This document shows positions 1 through 12,115 of a DNA stretch of 64,000 nt, one piece after another. Under the pieces are notes generated by a model. That model saw only the letters and a list, made by a program, of their open reading frames with translations, was not told where the DNA came from and made no database searches. The position numbers and the translations under genes were made by a program. Every line of letters begins with the position of its first letter. The first letter of the stretch is position 1. The DNA is from Mixophyes australis (lineage: Eukaryota; Chordata; Amphibia; Anura; Limnodynastidae): the NCBI GenBank assembly GCA_036250195.1, contig JAVHZZ010000012.1:89174591-89238590 (forward strand), given 5' to 3'.

Positions 1-2033
1 AGTACTATGTGAGGAGCCTATAAAGATGCACAGTATGTAATGATGTATAGTACTATATGGGGAGCCTATATAGATGCACAGTATGTAATGAGGTATAGTA
101 CTATATGGGGGAGCCTATAAAGATGTACAGTATGTAATGAGGTATAGTACTATATGGGGGAGCCTATAAAGATGCACAGTATGTAATGAGGTATAGTACT
201 ATATTGGGAGCCTATAAAGATGTACAGTATGTAATGAGGTATAGTACTATATGGGGAGCCTATAAAGATGTACAGTATGTAATGAGGTATAGTACTATAT
301 GGAGGAGCCTATAAAGATGCACAGTATGTAATGAGGTATAGTACTATATGGGGAGCCTATAAAGATGCACAGTATGTAATGAGGTATAGTACTATATGGA
401 GACCCTCTAAAGATGCACAGTATGTAATGAGGTATAGTACTATATGGAGGAGCCTATAAAGATGCACAATATGTAATGAGGTATAGTACTATATGGGGAG
501 TCTATAAAGATGCACATTATGTAATGAGGTATAGTACTATATGGGGAGCCTATAAAGATGCACAGTATGTAATGAGGTATAGTACTATATGGGGAGCCTA
601 AGAAGATGTACAGTATGTAGTAATGAGGTATAGTACTATATGGGGGACCTATAAAGATGCACAGTATGTAATGAGGTATAGTACTATATGGAGAGCCTAT
701 AAAGATGCACAGTATCTAATGAGGTATAGTACTATATGAGGAGCCTATAAAGATGCACAGTATGTAATGAGGTATAGTACTATATGGGGAGCCTATAAAG
801 ATGTACAGTATGTAATGAGGTATAGTACTATATGAGGAGCCTATAAAGATGCACAGTATGTAATGAGGTATAGTACTATATGGAGGAGCCTATAAAGATG
901 CACAGTATGTAATGAGGTATAGTACTATATGGAGGAGCCTATAAAGATGCACAGTATGTAATGAAGTATAGTACTATATGGAGGAGCCTATAAAGATGCA
1001 CAGTATGTAATGAGGTATAGTACTATATGGGGAGCCTATAAAGATGCACAGTATGTAATGAGGTATAGTACTATATGGGGGAGCCTATAAAGATGTACAG
1101 TATGTAATGAGGTATAGTACTATATGGAGGAGCCTAAAAAGATGCACAGTATGTAATGAGGTATAGTACTATATGGAGGAGCCTATAAAGATGCACAGTA
1201 TGTAATGAGGTATAGTACTATATGGGAAGCCTATAAAGATGCACAGTATGTAATGAGGTATAGTACTATATGGGGAGCCTATAAAGATGCACAGTATGTA
1301 ATGAGGTATAGTACTATATGGGGAGCCTATAAAGATGCACAGTACGTAATGAGGTATAGTACTATATGGGGGAGCCTATAAAGATGCACAGTACGTAATG
1401 AGGTATAGTACTATATGGGGAGCCTATAAAGATGCACAGTATGTAAGGAGGTATAGTACTCTATGGGGGAGCCTATAAAGATGCACAGTATGTAATGAGG
1501 TATAGTACTATATGGGGTAGCCTATAAAGATGCACAGTATGTAATGAGGTATAGTACTATATGGGGGAGCCTATAAAGATGCACAGTATGTAATGAGGTA
1601 TAGTACTATATGGAGGAGCCTATAAAGATGCACAGTATGTAATGAGGTATAGTACTATATGGAGGAGCCTATAAAGATGCACAGTATGTAATGAGGTATA
1701 GTACTATATGGAGGAGCCTATAAAGATGTACATTATGTAATGAGGTATAGTACTATATGGGGGAGCCTATAAAGATGCACAGTATGTAATGAGGTATAGT
1801 ACTATATGGAGGAGTCTATAAAGATGTACAGTATGTAATGAGGTATAGTACTATATGGGGAGACTATAAAGATGCACAGTATGTAATGAGGTATAGTACT
1901 ATATGGAGGAGTCTATAAAGATGCACAGTATGTAATGAGGTATAATACTGTATGGGGAGCCTATAAAGATGCACAGTATGTAATGAGGTATAGTACTGTA
2001 TGGGGAGCCTATAAGGATGCACAGTATGTAATG
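1..2033. repeat. 48-bp minisatellite array (about 42 copies, open at left edge)
   Basis: Head-to-tail copies of a unit of about 48 bp (some 47-49). Each unit reads GAGGTATAGTACTATATGG, then GGAGCCTATAAAGATGCACA, then GTATGTAAT. Each carries the 12-bp perfect palindrome TATAGTACTATA and the TATA-like string CCTATAAAG. Copies differ by single substitutions (GGGG/GGAGG, GCACAG/GTACAG) and 1-bp indels. The array starts before the window and ends where the last unit runs into unique sequence near 2033. Because 48 is divisible by 3, pairs of perfect units read as 16-residue peptide repeats near 1935-2030. Indels elsewhere break this, so it is not evidence of coding. Confidence 0.97.
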
Positions 2034-2453
2034 CAGAAACTAATTGGAGATGTAATATTAAAACCCTGGGCTTTAAAATGTATTCCTCCTTTATCTAGTA
2101 TTTTCCTGTGTAATAAGCTCACTTTGCACTTTTCACATTTATGTTTTATTATTGAGTAATCAAATCTAAGCACAAAATAATAATGTTAAGGGTTTTAGAT
2201 TAGGTCTTTGAATGCGGCATCTTTGGGTTCTAGTTACACTACTTCCAATCTTTCCCCTATAATGTCCGAGGACAGCAGCTCGGATTGTGTTCTCTACATG
2301 CAGCCAGTCTGTATAAAGTGTTTAATCTTCTCTACAAGTCTCACACGGTCGGCAGTTTATCTGGATCATCTGGGCTGATTCATTCACCATCAAATGATGG
2401 AAAATACATCAGTAACACAAATATACTGGTAGTAATTATATCTCATACATCAC
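2034..2453. other. unique spacer, probable intron downstream of the SRCR exon
   Basis: Non-repetitive sequence between the 48-bp minisatellite and the SRCR exon. No domain, RNA gene or convincing ORF is visible. Relative to the minus-strand exon this is the downstream intron. It begins with a GTGATG donor (2448-2453 read on the minus strand). Confidence 0.6.
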
Positions 2454-2768
2454 CTGAGCATATCACACCGGCGTCCTCATCATGAGAACATTGGTTCTCT
2501 CCCCATCCGCTGAAAGAGCAATTCCATAGAGCCCGCTCATTGCCAGAACATCTTATATCATCCATCCAGATCCTCCCACTTCCTTCCCCATGAGTAGCTT
2601 CTGTTGTTGCTTCTGTGGCATTACCACAATGTAATTGTCTACACACAACATCAGCATTCTCTGTGTCCCAGTCATCAGCACAGACTGTGCCCCATTCTCC
2701 GCGGTGATAGACTTCCACTCTGCCGTCACATCTGTTGCGTCCATTAGCCAGACGTAAGTGATTGCTTT
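2454..2768 (-). CDS. single exon encoding a group B SRCR domain
   Basis: The minus strand encodes about 104 residues of a scavenger receptor cysteine-rich domain, the extracellular ligand-binding module of CD163, WC1, DMBT1 and CD5L-type proteins. Landmarks in order: LRLANG, C1 in [16 protein letters not shown] (C2), [11 protein letters not shown] (C3, C4), IWMDDIRC (C5), LWNC (C6), [12 protein letters not shown] (C7, C8). Eight cysteines in this spacing define group B. Two possible N-glycosylation sequons (NAT, NCS) are present. The upper boundary is an AG acceptor after a pyrimidine-rich tract (reverse complement of 2769-2770). The lower boundary is CAG|GTGATG. Both junctions are phase 1, and the 315-bp length is typical of one-exon SRCR domains. 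No stop codon, frameshift or missing cysteine is seen. Neighbouring exons are not in the window; upstream lies satellite A. The exact gene cannot be named, because tandem SRCR genes share this module. A lone duplicated exon or pseudogene cannot be excluded. Confidence 0.88.
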
Positions 2769-2802
2769 CTGCATCAGGAGACAGAACATATTGATATGTC
2801 AG
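2769..2802 (-). promoter_or_regulatory. splice acceptor, pyrimidine tract and branch-point candidate of the SRCR exon
   Basis: On the minus strand, reading toward the exon, there is CTGAC (2798-2802), then AT-rich sequence, then TTCTGTCTCCTGATGCAG ending at the exon. The candidate branch adenine (opposite 2799) is 31 nt from the first exon base, inside the usual range. The CTGAC string sits at the first satellite A unit, so the satellite edge supplies it. The splice-site assignment is an inference from consensus and from the phase match with the donor. Confidence 0.6.
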
Positions 2803-5800
2803 TAGTGTATAGTATATATCTATCAGTAGTGTAGTAGTGTATAGTGTATATCTATCAGTAGTGTAGTAGTGTATAGTGTATATCTATCAGTAGTGTAGTA
2901 GTGTATAGTGTATATCTATCAGTAGTGTAGTAGTGTATAGTATATATCTATCAGTAGTGTAGTAGTGGATAGTATATATCTATCAGTAGTGTAGTAGTGT
3001 ATAGTGTATATCTATCAGTAGTGTAGTAGTGTATAGTGTATATCTATCAGTAGTGTAGTAGTGGATAGTATATATCTATCAGTAGTGTAGTAGTGTATAG
3101 TGTATATCTATCAGTAGTGTAGTAGTGTATAGTGTATATCTATCAGTAGTGTAGTAGTGTATAGTATATATCTATCAGTAGTGTAGTAGTGTATAGTGTA
3201 TATCTATCAGTAGTGTATAGTGTATATCTATCAGTAGTGTATAGTATATATCTATCAGTAGTGTATAGTATATATCTATCAGTAGTGTATAGTATATATC
3301 TATCAGTAGTGTAGTAGTGTATAGTATATATCTATCAGTAGTGTATAGTGTATATCTATCAGTAGTGTATAGTATATATCTATCAGTAGTGTATAGTATA
3401 TATCTATCAGTAGTGTATAGTGTATATCTATCAGTAGTGTAGTAGTGTATAGTGTATATCTATCAGTAGTGTAGTAGTGTATAGTGTATATCTATCAGTA
3501 GTGTAGTAGTGTATAGTATATGTCTATCAGTAATGTAGTAGTGCATAGTGTATATCTATCAGTAGTGTAGTAGTGTATAGTGTATATCCATCAGTAGTGT
3601 ATAGTATATATCTATCAGTAGTGTATAGTATATATCTATCAGTAGTGTATAGTGTATATCTATCAGTAGTGTAGTAGTGTATAGTGTATATCTATCAGTA
3701 GTGTAGTAGTGTATAGTGTATATCCATCAGTAGTGTATAGTATATATCTATCAGTAGTGTATAGTATATATCTATCAGTAGTGTATAGTGTATATCTATC
3801 AGTAGTGTAGTAGTGTATAGTGTATATCTATCAGTAGTGTAGTAGTGTATAGTGTATATCTATCAGTAGTGTAGTAGTGTATAGTATATGTCTATCAGTA
3901 ATGTAGTAGTGCATAGTGTATATCTATCAGTAGTGTAGTAGTGTATAGTGTATATCCATCAGTAGTGTATAGTATATATCTATCAGTAGTGTATAGTATA
4001 TATCTATCAGTAGTGTATAGTGTATATCTATCAGTAGTGTAGTAGTGTATAGTGTATATCTATCAGTAGTGTAGTAGTGTATAGTATATGTCTATCAGTA
4101 ATGTAGTAGTGCATAGTGTATATCTATCAGTAGTGTAGTAGTGTATAGTGTATATCTATCAGTAGTGTATAGTATATATCTATCAGTAGTGTAGTAGTGT
4201 ATAGTGTATATCTATCAGTAGTGTATAGTGTATATCTATCAGTAGTGTATAGTATATATCTATCAGTAGTGTAGTAGTGTATAGTGTATATCCATCAGTA
4301 GTGTAGTAGTGTATAGTGTATATCTATCAGTAGTGTAGTAGTGTATAGTATATATCTATCAGTAGTGTAGTAGTGTATAGTGTATATCTATCAGTAGTGT
4401 AGTAGAGTATAGTGTATATCTATCAGTAGTGTAGTAGTGTATAGTGTATATCTATCAGTAGTGTAGTAGTGTATAGTATATATCTATCAGTAGTGTAGTA
4501 GTGTATAGTGTATATCTATCAGTAGTGTAGTAGAGTATAGTGTATATCTATCAGTAGTGTAGTAGTGTATAGTGTATATCTATCAGTAGTGTAGTAGTGT
4601 ATAGTGTATATCTATCAGTAGTGTAGTAGTGTATAGTGTATATCTATCAGTAGTGTAGTAGTGTATAGTGTATATCTATCAGTAGTGTAGTAGTGTATAG
4701 TGTATATCTATCAGTAGTGTATAGTATATATCTATCAGTAGTGTAGTAGTGTATATCTATCAGTAGTGTAGTAGTGTATAGTATATATCTATCAGTAGTC
4801 TAGTAGTGTATAGTGTATATCTATCAGTAGTCTAGTAGTGTATAGTGTATATCTATCAGTAGTGTATAGTATATATCTATCTATCAGTAGTGTAGTAGTG
4901 TATAGTGTATATCTATCAGTAGTGTATAGTGTATATCTATCAGTAGTGTAGTAGTGTATAGTATATATCTATCAGTAGTGTATAGTGTATATCTATCAGT
5001 AGTGTAGTAGTGTATAGTATATATCTATCAGTAGTGTATAGTGTATATCTATCAGTAGTGTAGTAGTGTATAGTATATATCTATCAGTAGTGTATAGTGT
5101 ATATCTGTCAGTAGTGTAGTAGTGTATAGTGTATATCTATCAGTAGTGTATAGTGTATATCTATCAGTAGTGTAGTAGTGTATACTATATATCTATCAGT
5201 AGTGTATAGTGTATATCTATCAGTAGTGTAGTAGTGTATAGTATATATCTATCAGTAGTGTAGTAGTGTATAGTGTATATCTATCAGTAGTGTAGTAGTG
5301 TATAGTATATATCTATCAGTAGTGTAGTAGTGTATAGTGTATATCTATCAGTAGTGTAGTAGTGTATATCTATCAGTAGTGTATAGTATATATCTATCAG
5401 TAGTGTATAGTGTATATCTATCAGTAGTGTATAGTATATATCTATCAGTAGTGTAGTAGTGTATAGTGTATATCTATCAGTAGTGTAGTAGTGTATAGTA
5501 TATATCTATCAGTAGTGTAGTAGTGTATAGTGTATATCTATCAGTAGTGTAGTAGTGTATAGTGTATATCTATCAGTAGTGTAGTAGTGTATAGTATATA
5601 TCTATCAGTAGTGTAGTAGTGTATAGTGTATATCTATCAGTAGTGTAGTAGTGTATAGTATATATCTATCAGTAGTGTAGTAGTGTATAGTATATATCTA
5701 TCAGTAGTGTAGTAGTGTATAGTGTATATCTATCAGTAGTGTATAGTATATATCTATCAGTAGTGTATAGTATATATCTATCAGTAGTGTATAGTGTATA

Positions 5801-8084
5801 TCTATCAGTAGTGTAGTAGTGTATAGTGTATATCTATCAGTAGTGTAGTAGTGTATAGTGTATATCTATCAGTAGTGTAGTAGTGTATAGTATATGTCTA
5901 TCAGTAATGTAGTAGTGCATAGTGTATATCTATCAGTAGTGTAGTAGTGTATAGTGTATATCTATCAGTAGTGTATAGTATATATCTATCAGTAGTGTAG
6001 TAGTGTATAGTGTATATCTATCAGTAGTGTATAGTGTATATCTATCAGTAGTGTATAGTATATATCTATCAGTAGTGTAGTAGTGTATAGTGTATATCCA
6101 TCAGTAGTGTAGTAGTGTATAGTGTATATCTATCAGTAGTGTAGTAGTGTATAGTATATATCTATCAGTAGTGTAGTAGTGTATAGTGTATATCTATCAG
6201 TAGTGTAGTAGTGTATAGTATATATCTATCAGTAGTGTAGTAGTGTATAGTGTATATCTATCAGTAGTGTAGTAGTGTATAGTATATATCTATCAGTAGT
6301 GTAGTAGTGTATAGTGTATATCTATCAGTAGTGTAGTAGTGTATAGTGTATATCTATCAGTAGTGTAGTAGTGTATAGTATATATCTATCAGTAGTGTAT
6401 AGTGTATATCTGTCAGTAGTGTAGTAGTGTATAGTGTATATCTATCAGTAGTGTATAGTGTATATCTATCAGTAGTGTAGTAGTGTATACTATATATCTA
6501 TCAGTAGTGTATAGTGTATATCTATCAGTAGTGTAGTAGTGTATAGTATATATCTATCAGTAGTGTAGTAGTGTATAGTGTATATCTATCAGTAGTGTAG
6601 TAGTGTATAGTATATATCTATCAGTAGTGTAGTAGTGTATAGTGTATATCTATCAGTAGTGTAGTAGTGTATATCTATCAGTAGTGTATAGTATATATCT
6701 ATCAGTAGTGTATAGTGTATATCTATCAGTAGTGTATAGTATATATCTATCAGTAGTGTAGTAGTGTATAGTGTATATCTATCAGTAGTGTAGTAGTGTA
6801 TAGTATATATCTATCAGTAGTGTAGTAGTGTATAGTGTATATCTATCAGTAGTGTAGTAGTGTATAGTGTATATCTATCAGTAGTGTAGTAGTGTATAGT
6901 GTATATCTATCAGTAGTGTAGTAGTGTATAGTATATATCTATCAGTAGTGTAGTAGTGTATAGTGTATATCTATCAGTAGTGTAGTAGTGTATAGTATAT
7001 ATCTATCAGTAGTGTAGTAGTGTATAGTATATATCTATCAGTAGTGTAGTAGTGTATAGTGTATATCTATCAGTAGTGTATAGTATATATCTATCAGTAG
7101 TGTATAGTATATATCTATCAGTAGTGTATAGTGTATATCTATCAGTAGTGTAGTAGTGTATAGTGTATATCTATCAGTAGTGTAGTAGTGTATAGTGTAT
7201 ATCTATCAGTAGTGTAGTAGTGTATAGTATATGTCTATCAGTAATGTAGTAGTGCATAGTGTATATCTATCAGTAGTGTAGTAGTGTATAGTGTATATCT
7301 ATCAGTAGTGTATAGTATATATCTATCAGTAGTGTAGTAGTGTATAGTGTATATCTATCAGTAGTGTATAGTGTATATCTATCAGTAGTGTATAGTATAT
7401 ATCTATCAGTAGTGTAGTAGTGTATAGTGTATATCCATCAGTAGTGTAGTAGTGTATAGTGTATATCTATCAGTAGTGTAGTAGTGTATAGTATATATCT
7501 ATCAGTAGTGTAGTAGTGTATAGTGTATATCTATCAGTAGTGTAGTAGTGTATAGTATATATCTATCAGTAGTGTAGTAGTGTATAGTGTATATCTATCA
7601 GTAGTGTAGTAGTGTATAGTATATATCTATCAGTAGTGTAGTAGTGTATAGTGTATATCTATCAGTAGTGTAGTAGTGTATAGTGTATATCTATCAGTAG
7701 TGTAGTAGTGTATAGTGTATATCTATCAGTAGTGTAGTAGTGTATAGTGTATATCTATCAGTAGTGTAGTAGTGTATAGTGTATATCTATCAGTAGTGTA
7801 GTAGTGTATAGTGTATATCTATCAGTAGTGTAGTAGTGTATAGTGTATATCTATCAGTAGTGTATAGTATATATCTATCAGTAGTGTAGTAGTGTATATC
7901 TATCAGTAGTGTAGTAGTGTATAGTATATATCTATCAGTAGTGTAGTAGTGTATAGTGTATATCTATCAGTAGTCTAGTAGTGTATAGTGTATATCTATC
8001 AGTAGTGTATAGTATATATCTATCTATCAGTAGTGTAGTAGTGTATAGTGTATATCTATCAGTAGTGTATAGTGTATATCTATC

Positions 8085-11000
8085 AGTAGTGTAGTAGTGT
8101 ATAGTATATATCTATCAGTAGTGTATAGTGTATATCTATCAGTAGTGTAGTAGTGTATAGTATATATCTATCAGTAGTGTAGTAGTGTATAGTATATATC
8201 TATCAGTAGTGTATAGTGTATATCTATCAGTAGTGTATAGTGTATATCTATCAGTAGTGTATAGTGTATATCTATCAGTAGTGTAGTAGTGTATACTATA
8301 TATCTATCAGTAGTGTATAGTGTATATCTATCAGTAGTGTAGTAGTGTATAGTATATATCTATCAGTAGTGTAGTAGTGTATAGTGTATATCTATCAGTA
8401 GTGTAGTAGTGTATAGTATATATCTATCAGTAGTGTAGTAGTGTATAGTGTATATCTATCAGTAGTGTAGTAGTGTATATCTATCAGTAGTGTATAGTAT
8501 ATATCTATCAGTAGTGTAGTAGTGTATAGTGTATATCTATCAGTAGTGTATAGTATATATCTATCAGTAGTGTAGTAGTGTATAGTGTATATCTATCAGT
8601 AGTGTAGTAGTGTATAGTATATATCTATCAGTAGTGTAGTAGTGTATAGTGTATATCTATCAGTAGTGTAGTAGTGTATAGTGTATATCTATCAGTAGTG
8701 TAGTAGTGTATAGTATATATCTATCAGTAGTGTAGTAGTGTATAGTGTATATCTATCAGTAGTGTAGTAGTGTATAGTATATATCTATCAGTAGTGTAGT
8801 AGTGTATAGTATATATCTATCAGTAGTGTAGTAGTGTATAGTGTATATCTATCAGTAGTGTATAGTATATATCTATCAGTAGTGTAGTAGTGTATAGTGT
8901 ATATCTATCAGTAGTGTATAGTGTATATCTATCAATAGTGTAGTAGTGTATAGTATATATCTATCAGTAGTGTATAGTGTATATCTATCAGTAGTGTAGT
9001 AGTGTATAGTATATATCTATCAGTAGTGTATAGTGTATATCTATCAGTAGTGTAGTAGTGTATAGTGTATATCTATCAGTAGTGTAGTAGTGTATAGTAT
9101 ATATCTATCAGTAGTGTAGTAGTGTATAGTGTATATCTATCAGTAGTGTAGTAGTGTATAGTGTATATCTATCAGTAGTGTATAGTATATATCTATCAGT
9201 AGTGTAGTAGTGTATAGTGTATATCTATCAGTAGTGTATAGTATATATCTATCAGTAGTGTAGTAGTGTATAGTGTATATCTATCAGTAGTGTAGTAGTG
9301 TATAGTATATATCTATCAGTAGTGTAGTAGTGTATAGTGTATATCTATCAGTAGTGTAGTAGTGTAGTAGTGTATATCTATCAGTAGTGTATAGTATATA
9401 TTTATCAGTAGTGTAGTAGTGTATAGTGTATATCAATCAGTAGTGTATAGTGTATATCTATCAGTAGTGTAGTAGTGTATAGTATATATCTATCAGTAGT
9501 GTATAGTGTATATCTATCAGTAGTGTAGTAGTGTATAGTATATATCTATCAGTAGTGTATAGTGTATATCTATCAGTAGTGTAGTAGTGTATAGTGTATA
9601 TCTATCAGTAGTGTATAGTGTATAGTATATATCTATCAGTAGTGTATAGTATATATCTATCAGTAGTGTATAGTGTATATCTATCAGTAGTGTAGTAGTG
9701 TATAGTATATATCTATCAGTAGTGTAGTAGTGTATAGTATATATCTATCAGTAGTGTATAGTGTATATCTATCAGTAGTGTATAGTGTATATCTATCAGT
9801 AGTGTATAGTGTATATCTATCAGTAGTGTAGTAGTGTATACTATATATCTATCAGTAGTGTATAGTGTATATCTATCAGTAGTGTAGTAGTGTATAGTAT
9901 ATATCTATCAGTAGTGTAGTAGTGTATAGTGTATATCTATCAGTAGTGTAGTAGTGTATAGTATATATCTATCAGTAGTGTAGTAGTGTATAGTGTATAT
10001 CTATCAGTAGTGTAGTAGTGTATATCTATCAGTAGTGTATAGTATATATCTATCAGTAGTGTAGTAGTGTATAGTGTATATCTATCAGTAGTGTATAGTA
10101 TATATCTATCAGTAGTGTAGTAGTGTATAGTGTATATCTATCAGTAGTGTAGTAGTGTATAGTATATATCTATCAGTAGTGTAGTAGTGTATAGTGTATA
10201 TCTATCAGTAGTGTAGTAGTGTATAGTGTATATCTATCAGTAGTGTAGTAGTGTATAGTATATATCTATCAGTAGTGTAGTAGTGTATAGTGTATATCTA
10301 TCAGTAGTGTAGTAGTGTATAGTATATATCTATCAGTAGTGTAGTAGTGTATAGTATATATCTATCAGTAGTGTAGTAGTGTATAGTGTATATCTATCAG
10401 TAGTGTATAGTATATATCTATCAGTAGTGTAGTAGTGTATAGTGTATATCTATCAGTAGTGTATAGTGTATATCTATCAATAGTGTAGTAGTGTATAGTA
10501 TATATCTATCAGTAGTGTATAGTGTATATCTATCAGTAGTGTAGTAGTGTATAGTATATATCTATCAGTAGTGTATAGTGTATATCTATCAGTAGTGTAG
10601 TAGTGTATAGTGTATATCTATCAGTAGTGTAGTAGTGTATAGTATATATCTATCAGTAGTGTAGTAGTGTATAGTGTATATCTATCAGTAGTGTAGTAGT
10701 GTATAGTGTATATCTATCAGTAGTGTATAGTATATATCTATCAGTAGTGTAGTAGTGTATAGTGTATATCTATCAGTAGTGTATAGTATATATCTATCAG
10801 TAGTGTAGTAGTGTATAGTGTATATCTATCAGTAGTGTAGTAGTGTATAGTATATATCTATCAGTAGTGTAGTAGTGTATAGTGTATATCTATCAGTAGT
10901 GTAGTAGTGTAGTAGTGTATATCTATCAGTAGTGTATAGTATATATTTATCAGTAGTGTAGTAGTGTATAGTGTATATCAATCAGTAGTGTATAGTGTAT

Positions 11001-11174
11001 ATCTATCAGTAGTGTAGTAGTGTATAGTATATATCTATCAGTAGTGTATAGTGTATATCTATCAGTAGTGTAGTAGTGTATAGTATATATCTATCAGTAG
11101 TGTATAGTGTATATCTATCAGTAGTGTAGTAGTGTATAGTGTATATCTATCAGTAGTGTATAGTGTATAGTATA
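8085..11174. repeat. 1545-bp higher-order tandem duplication within satellite A
   Basis: Five rare variants recur exactly 1545 bp apart: the TATACTATA variant at 8291 and 9836, TATCAATAG near 8931 and 10476, TATCAATCAG at 9431 and 10976, the GTGTATAGTGTATAGTATAT step at 9611 and 11156, and the shared unit order around 8116 and 9661. The two copies are adjacent, roughly 8085-9629 and 9630-11174. Outer limits are uncertain by tens of bases. The order of 21/29-bp units matches through the copies, indicating a recent duplication. Confidence 0.85.
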
Positions 11175-11271
11175 TATCTATCAGTAGTGTATAGTGTATA
11201 TCTATCAGTAGTGTAGTAGTGTATAGTGTATATCTCTCAGTAGTGTAGTAGTGTATACTATATATCTATCA

Positions 11272-11279
11272 GTAGTGTA
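11272..11279. repeat. 8-bp target-site duplication, left copy (hAT insertion)
   Basis: GTAGTGTA immediately precedes the element and is repeated exactly after it at 13884-13891. Removing the element and one copy restores an uninterrupted satellite A unit. Confidence 0.9.
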
Positions 11280-11288
11280 TAGAGATGG
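11280..11288. repeat. left terminal inverted repeat of the hAT element
   Basis: TAGAGATGG, the exact reverse complement of 13875-13883. Similarity fades after nine bases. Confidence 0.85.
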
Positions 11289-11300
11289 TCACTGACCCCC

Positions 11301-11425
11301 GTGTTTTGGTTTTGGATTCGGTTTTGGATCTGGATTACCGTTGTGTTTTGGTTTTGGTTTTGGTTTTGCAAAACCGCCATTGCGTGTTTTGGTTTTGGTT
11401 TTGGTTTTGTTTGGTTTTGTTTTGC
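11301..11425 (+). repeat. GGTTTT-rich subterminal tract of the hAT element
   Basis: Runs of GGTTTT occur in three bursts, separated by GGATTCGG and GCAAAACCGCC. The plus strand is G/T-only for long stretches. Spaced GG pairs could allow a two-layer G-quadruplex on the plus strand. Subterminal repeats are common as transposase-binding sites in hAT elements; that role here is inference. A short ORF at 11341-11712 runs through it and is not credible as a gene. Confidence 0.75.
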
Positions 11426-11659
11426 TATTTTGTTGGAAAATACATGTTTTTGTGCCTAAAATAACCCAATTTAGTGCTCCAACTGTTTTAGAGATAAGTA
11501 ATCTAATTGTTGAGGTAATAAATCATCCAAAAAAACTGTTTAATTCTTCGTTGGTAGGCCTTCATTTATTCTACACACAAAACAGATTGTCTTCCTCTCC
11601 ATCTATGCATATTGGCAATGCAGCCATCGTCTTTGAATGTATATTACACCCTACACTTA

Positions 11660-12115
11660 TAGTTACATATGTAAAGAAATGGAAAAAGACAGTTTGCTTT
11701 CTGTCTCTATAGGCCCCCCTCCACTTTTTTAAAAAAACAAAAAATTCAGCCATTATAGACTGTACAATATTAATTGACATGGAGAAAGCCAGTTTGGTTT
11801 CTGTCTCTCTAGGCCCCCCTCCACTTGTATAAAATACCAAAAAATCCAGCCGTTATAGACTGTACAATATTAATTGACATGGAGAAAGCCAGTTTGGTTT
11901 TTGTCTCTCTAGGCCACCCTCCACTTGTATAAAATACTAATAAATTCAGCCGTTATATACTGTACAATATAAATTGAAATGGACAAAGGCAGTTTGGTAT
12001 CTGTCTGCATCAGATCCTCTCTCCACTAGGAGTAAAATAGAAAACTATTCAGCCGTTATATAATCTAGAATATAAATAGAAATTGAGAAAGGCAATTTGG
12101 TATCTGGCTGCATCA
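11660..12115. repeat. 100-bp tandem repeat, array 1 (about 4.5 diverged copies)
   Basis: The landmark AGGCCCCCCTCCAC begins at 11711 and 11811, with diverged versions at 11911 (AGGCCACCCTCCAC) and about 12011, each 100 bp apart. The accompanying segments TGTACAATATTAATTGACAT and CAGTTTGGTTTCTGTCTCTC repeat in register. The copies diverge toward 12100, where they form the tail of the transposase-like ORF. Confidence 0.88.

Larger units (their letters stand above)
2798..11279. repeat. satellite A, first block (21/29-bp two-length unit)
   Basis: Continuous head-to-tail array of an AT-rich unit with core GTATATCTATCAGTAGTGTA. A short 21-bp form alternates irregularly with a 29-bp form that carries one extra 8-bp step (AGTGTAGT). 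A second variable site is AGTGTATATC versus AGTATATATC. Rare variants (TGTCTATCAGTAATG, TATCCATC, TATACTATAT, TATCAATCAG) recur at fixed distances and reveal higher-order duplications. Every unit contains TGATAGATA on the minus strand, a GATA-type string. Period-3 accidents give short tyrosine/isoleucine-rich ORFs on the minus strand that are not genes. The block ends exactly at the hAT target site. Confidence 0.97.

Noticed and set aside
1935..2159. 74-codon ORF covering two units of the 48-bp minisatellite
   Set aside because: Period divisible by 3 keeps the frame open by chance. Neighbouring units are broken by indels, and the tail is unrelated unique DNA.
2553..2789. 78-codon minus-strand ORF overlapping the SRCR exon
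   Set aside because: Shadow frame of the SRCR exon, with no cysteine pattern and no domain.
11272..11279. Worry that the hAT target duplication is just the repetitive nature of satellite A
   Set aside because: The 8-bp match abuts exact inverted termini on both sides, and removal rebuilds a correct unit in phase, so a true duplication is the simpler reading.
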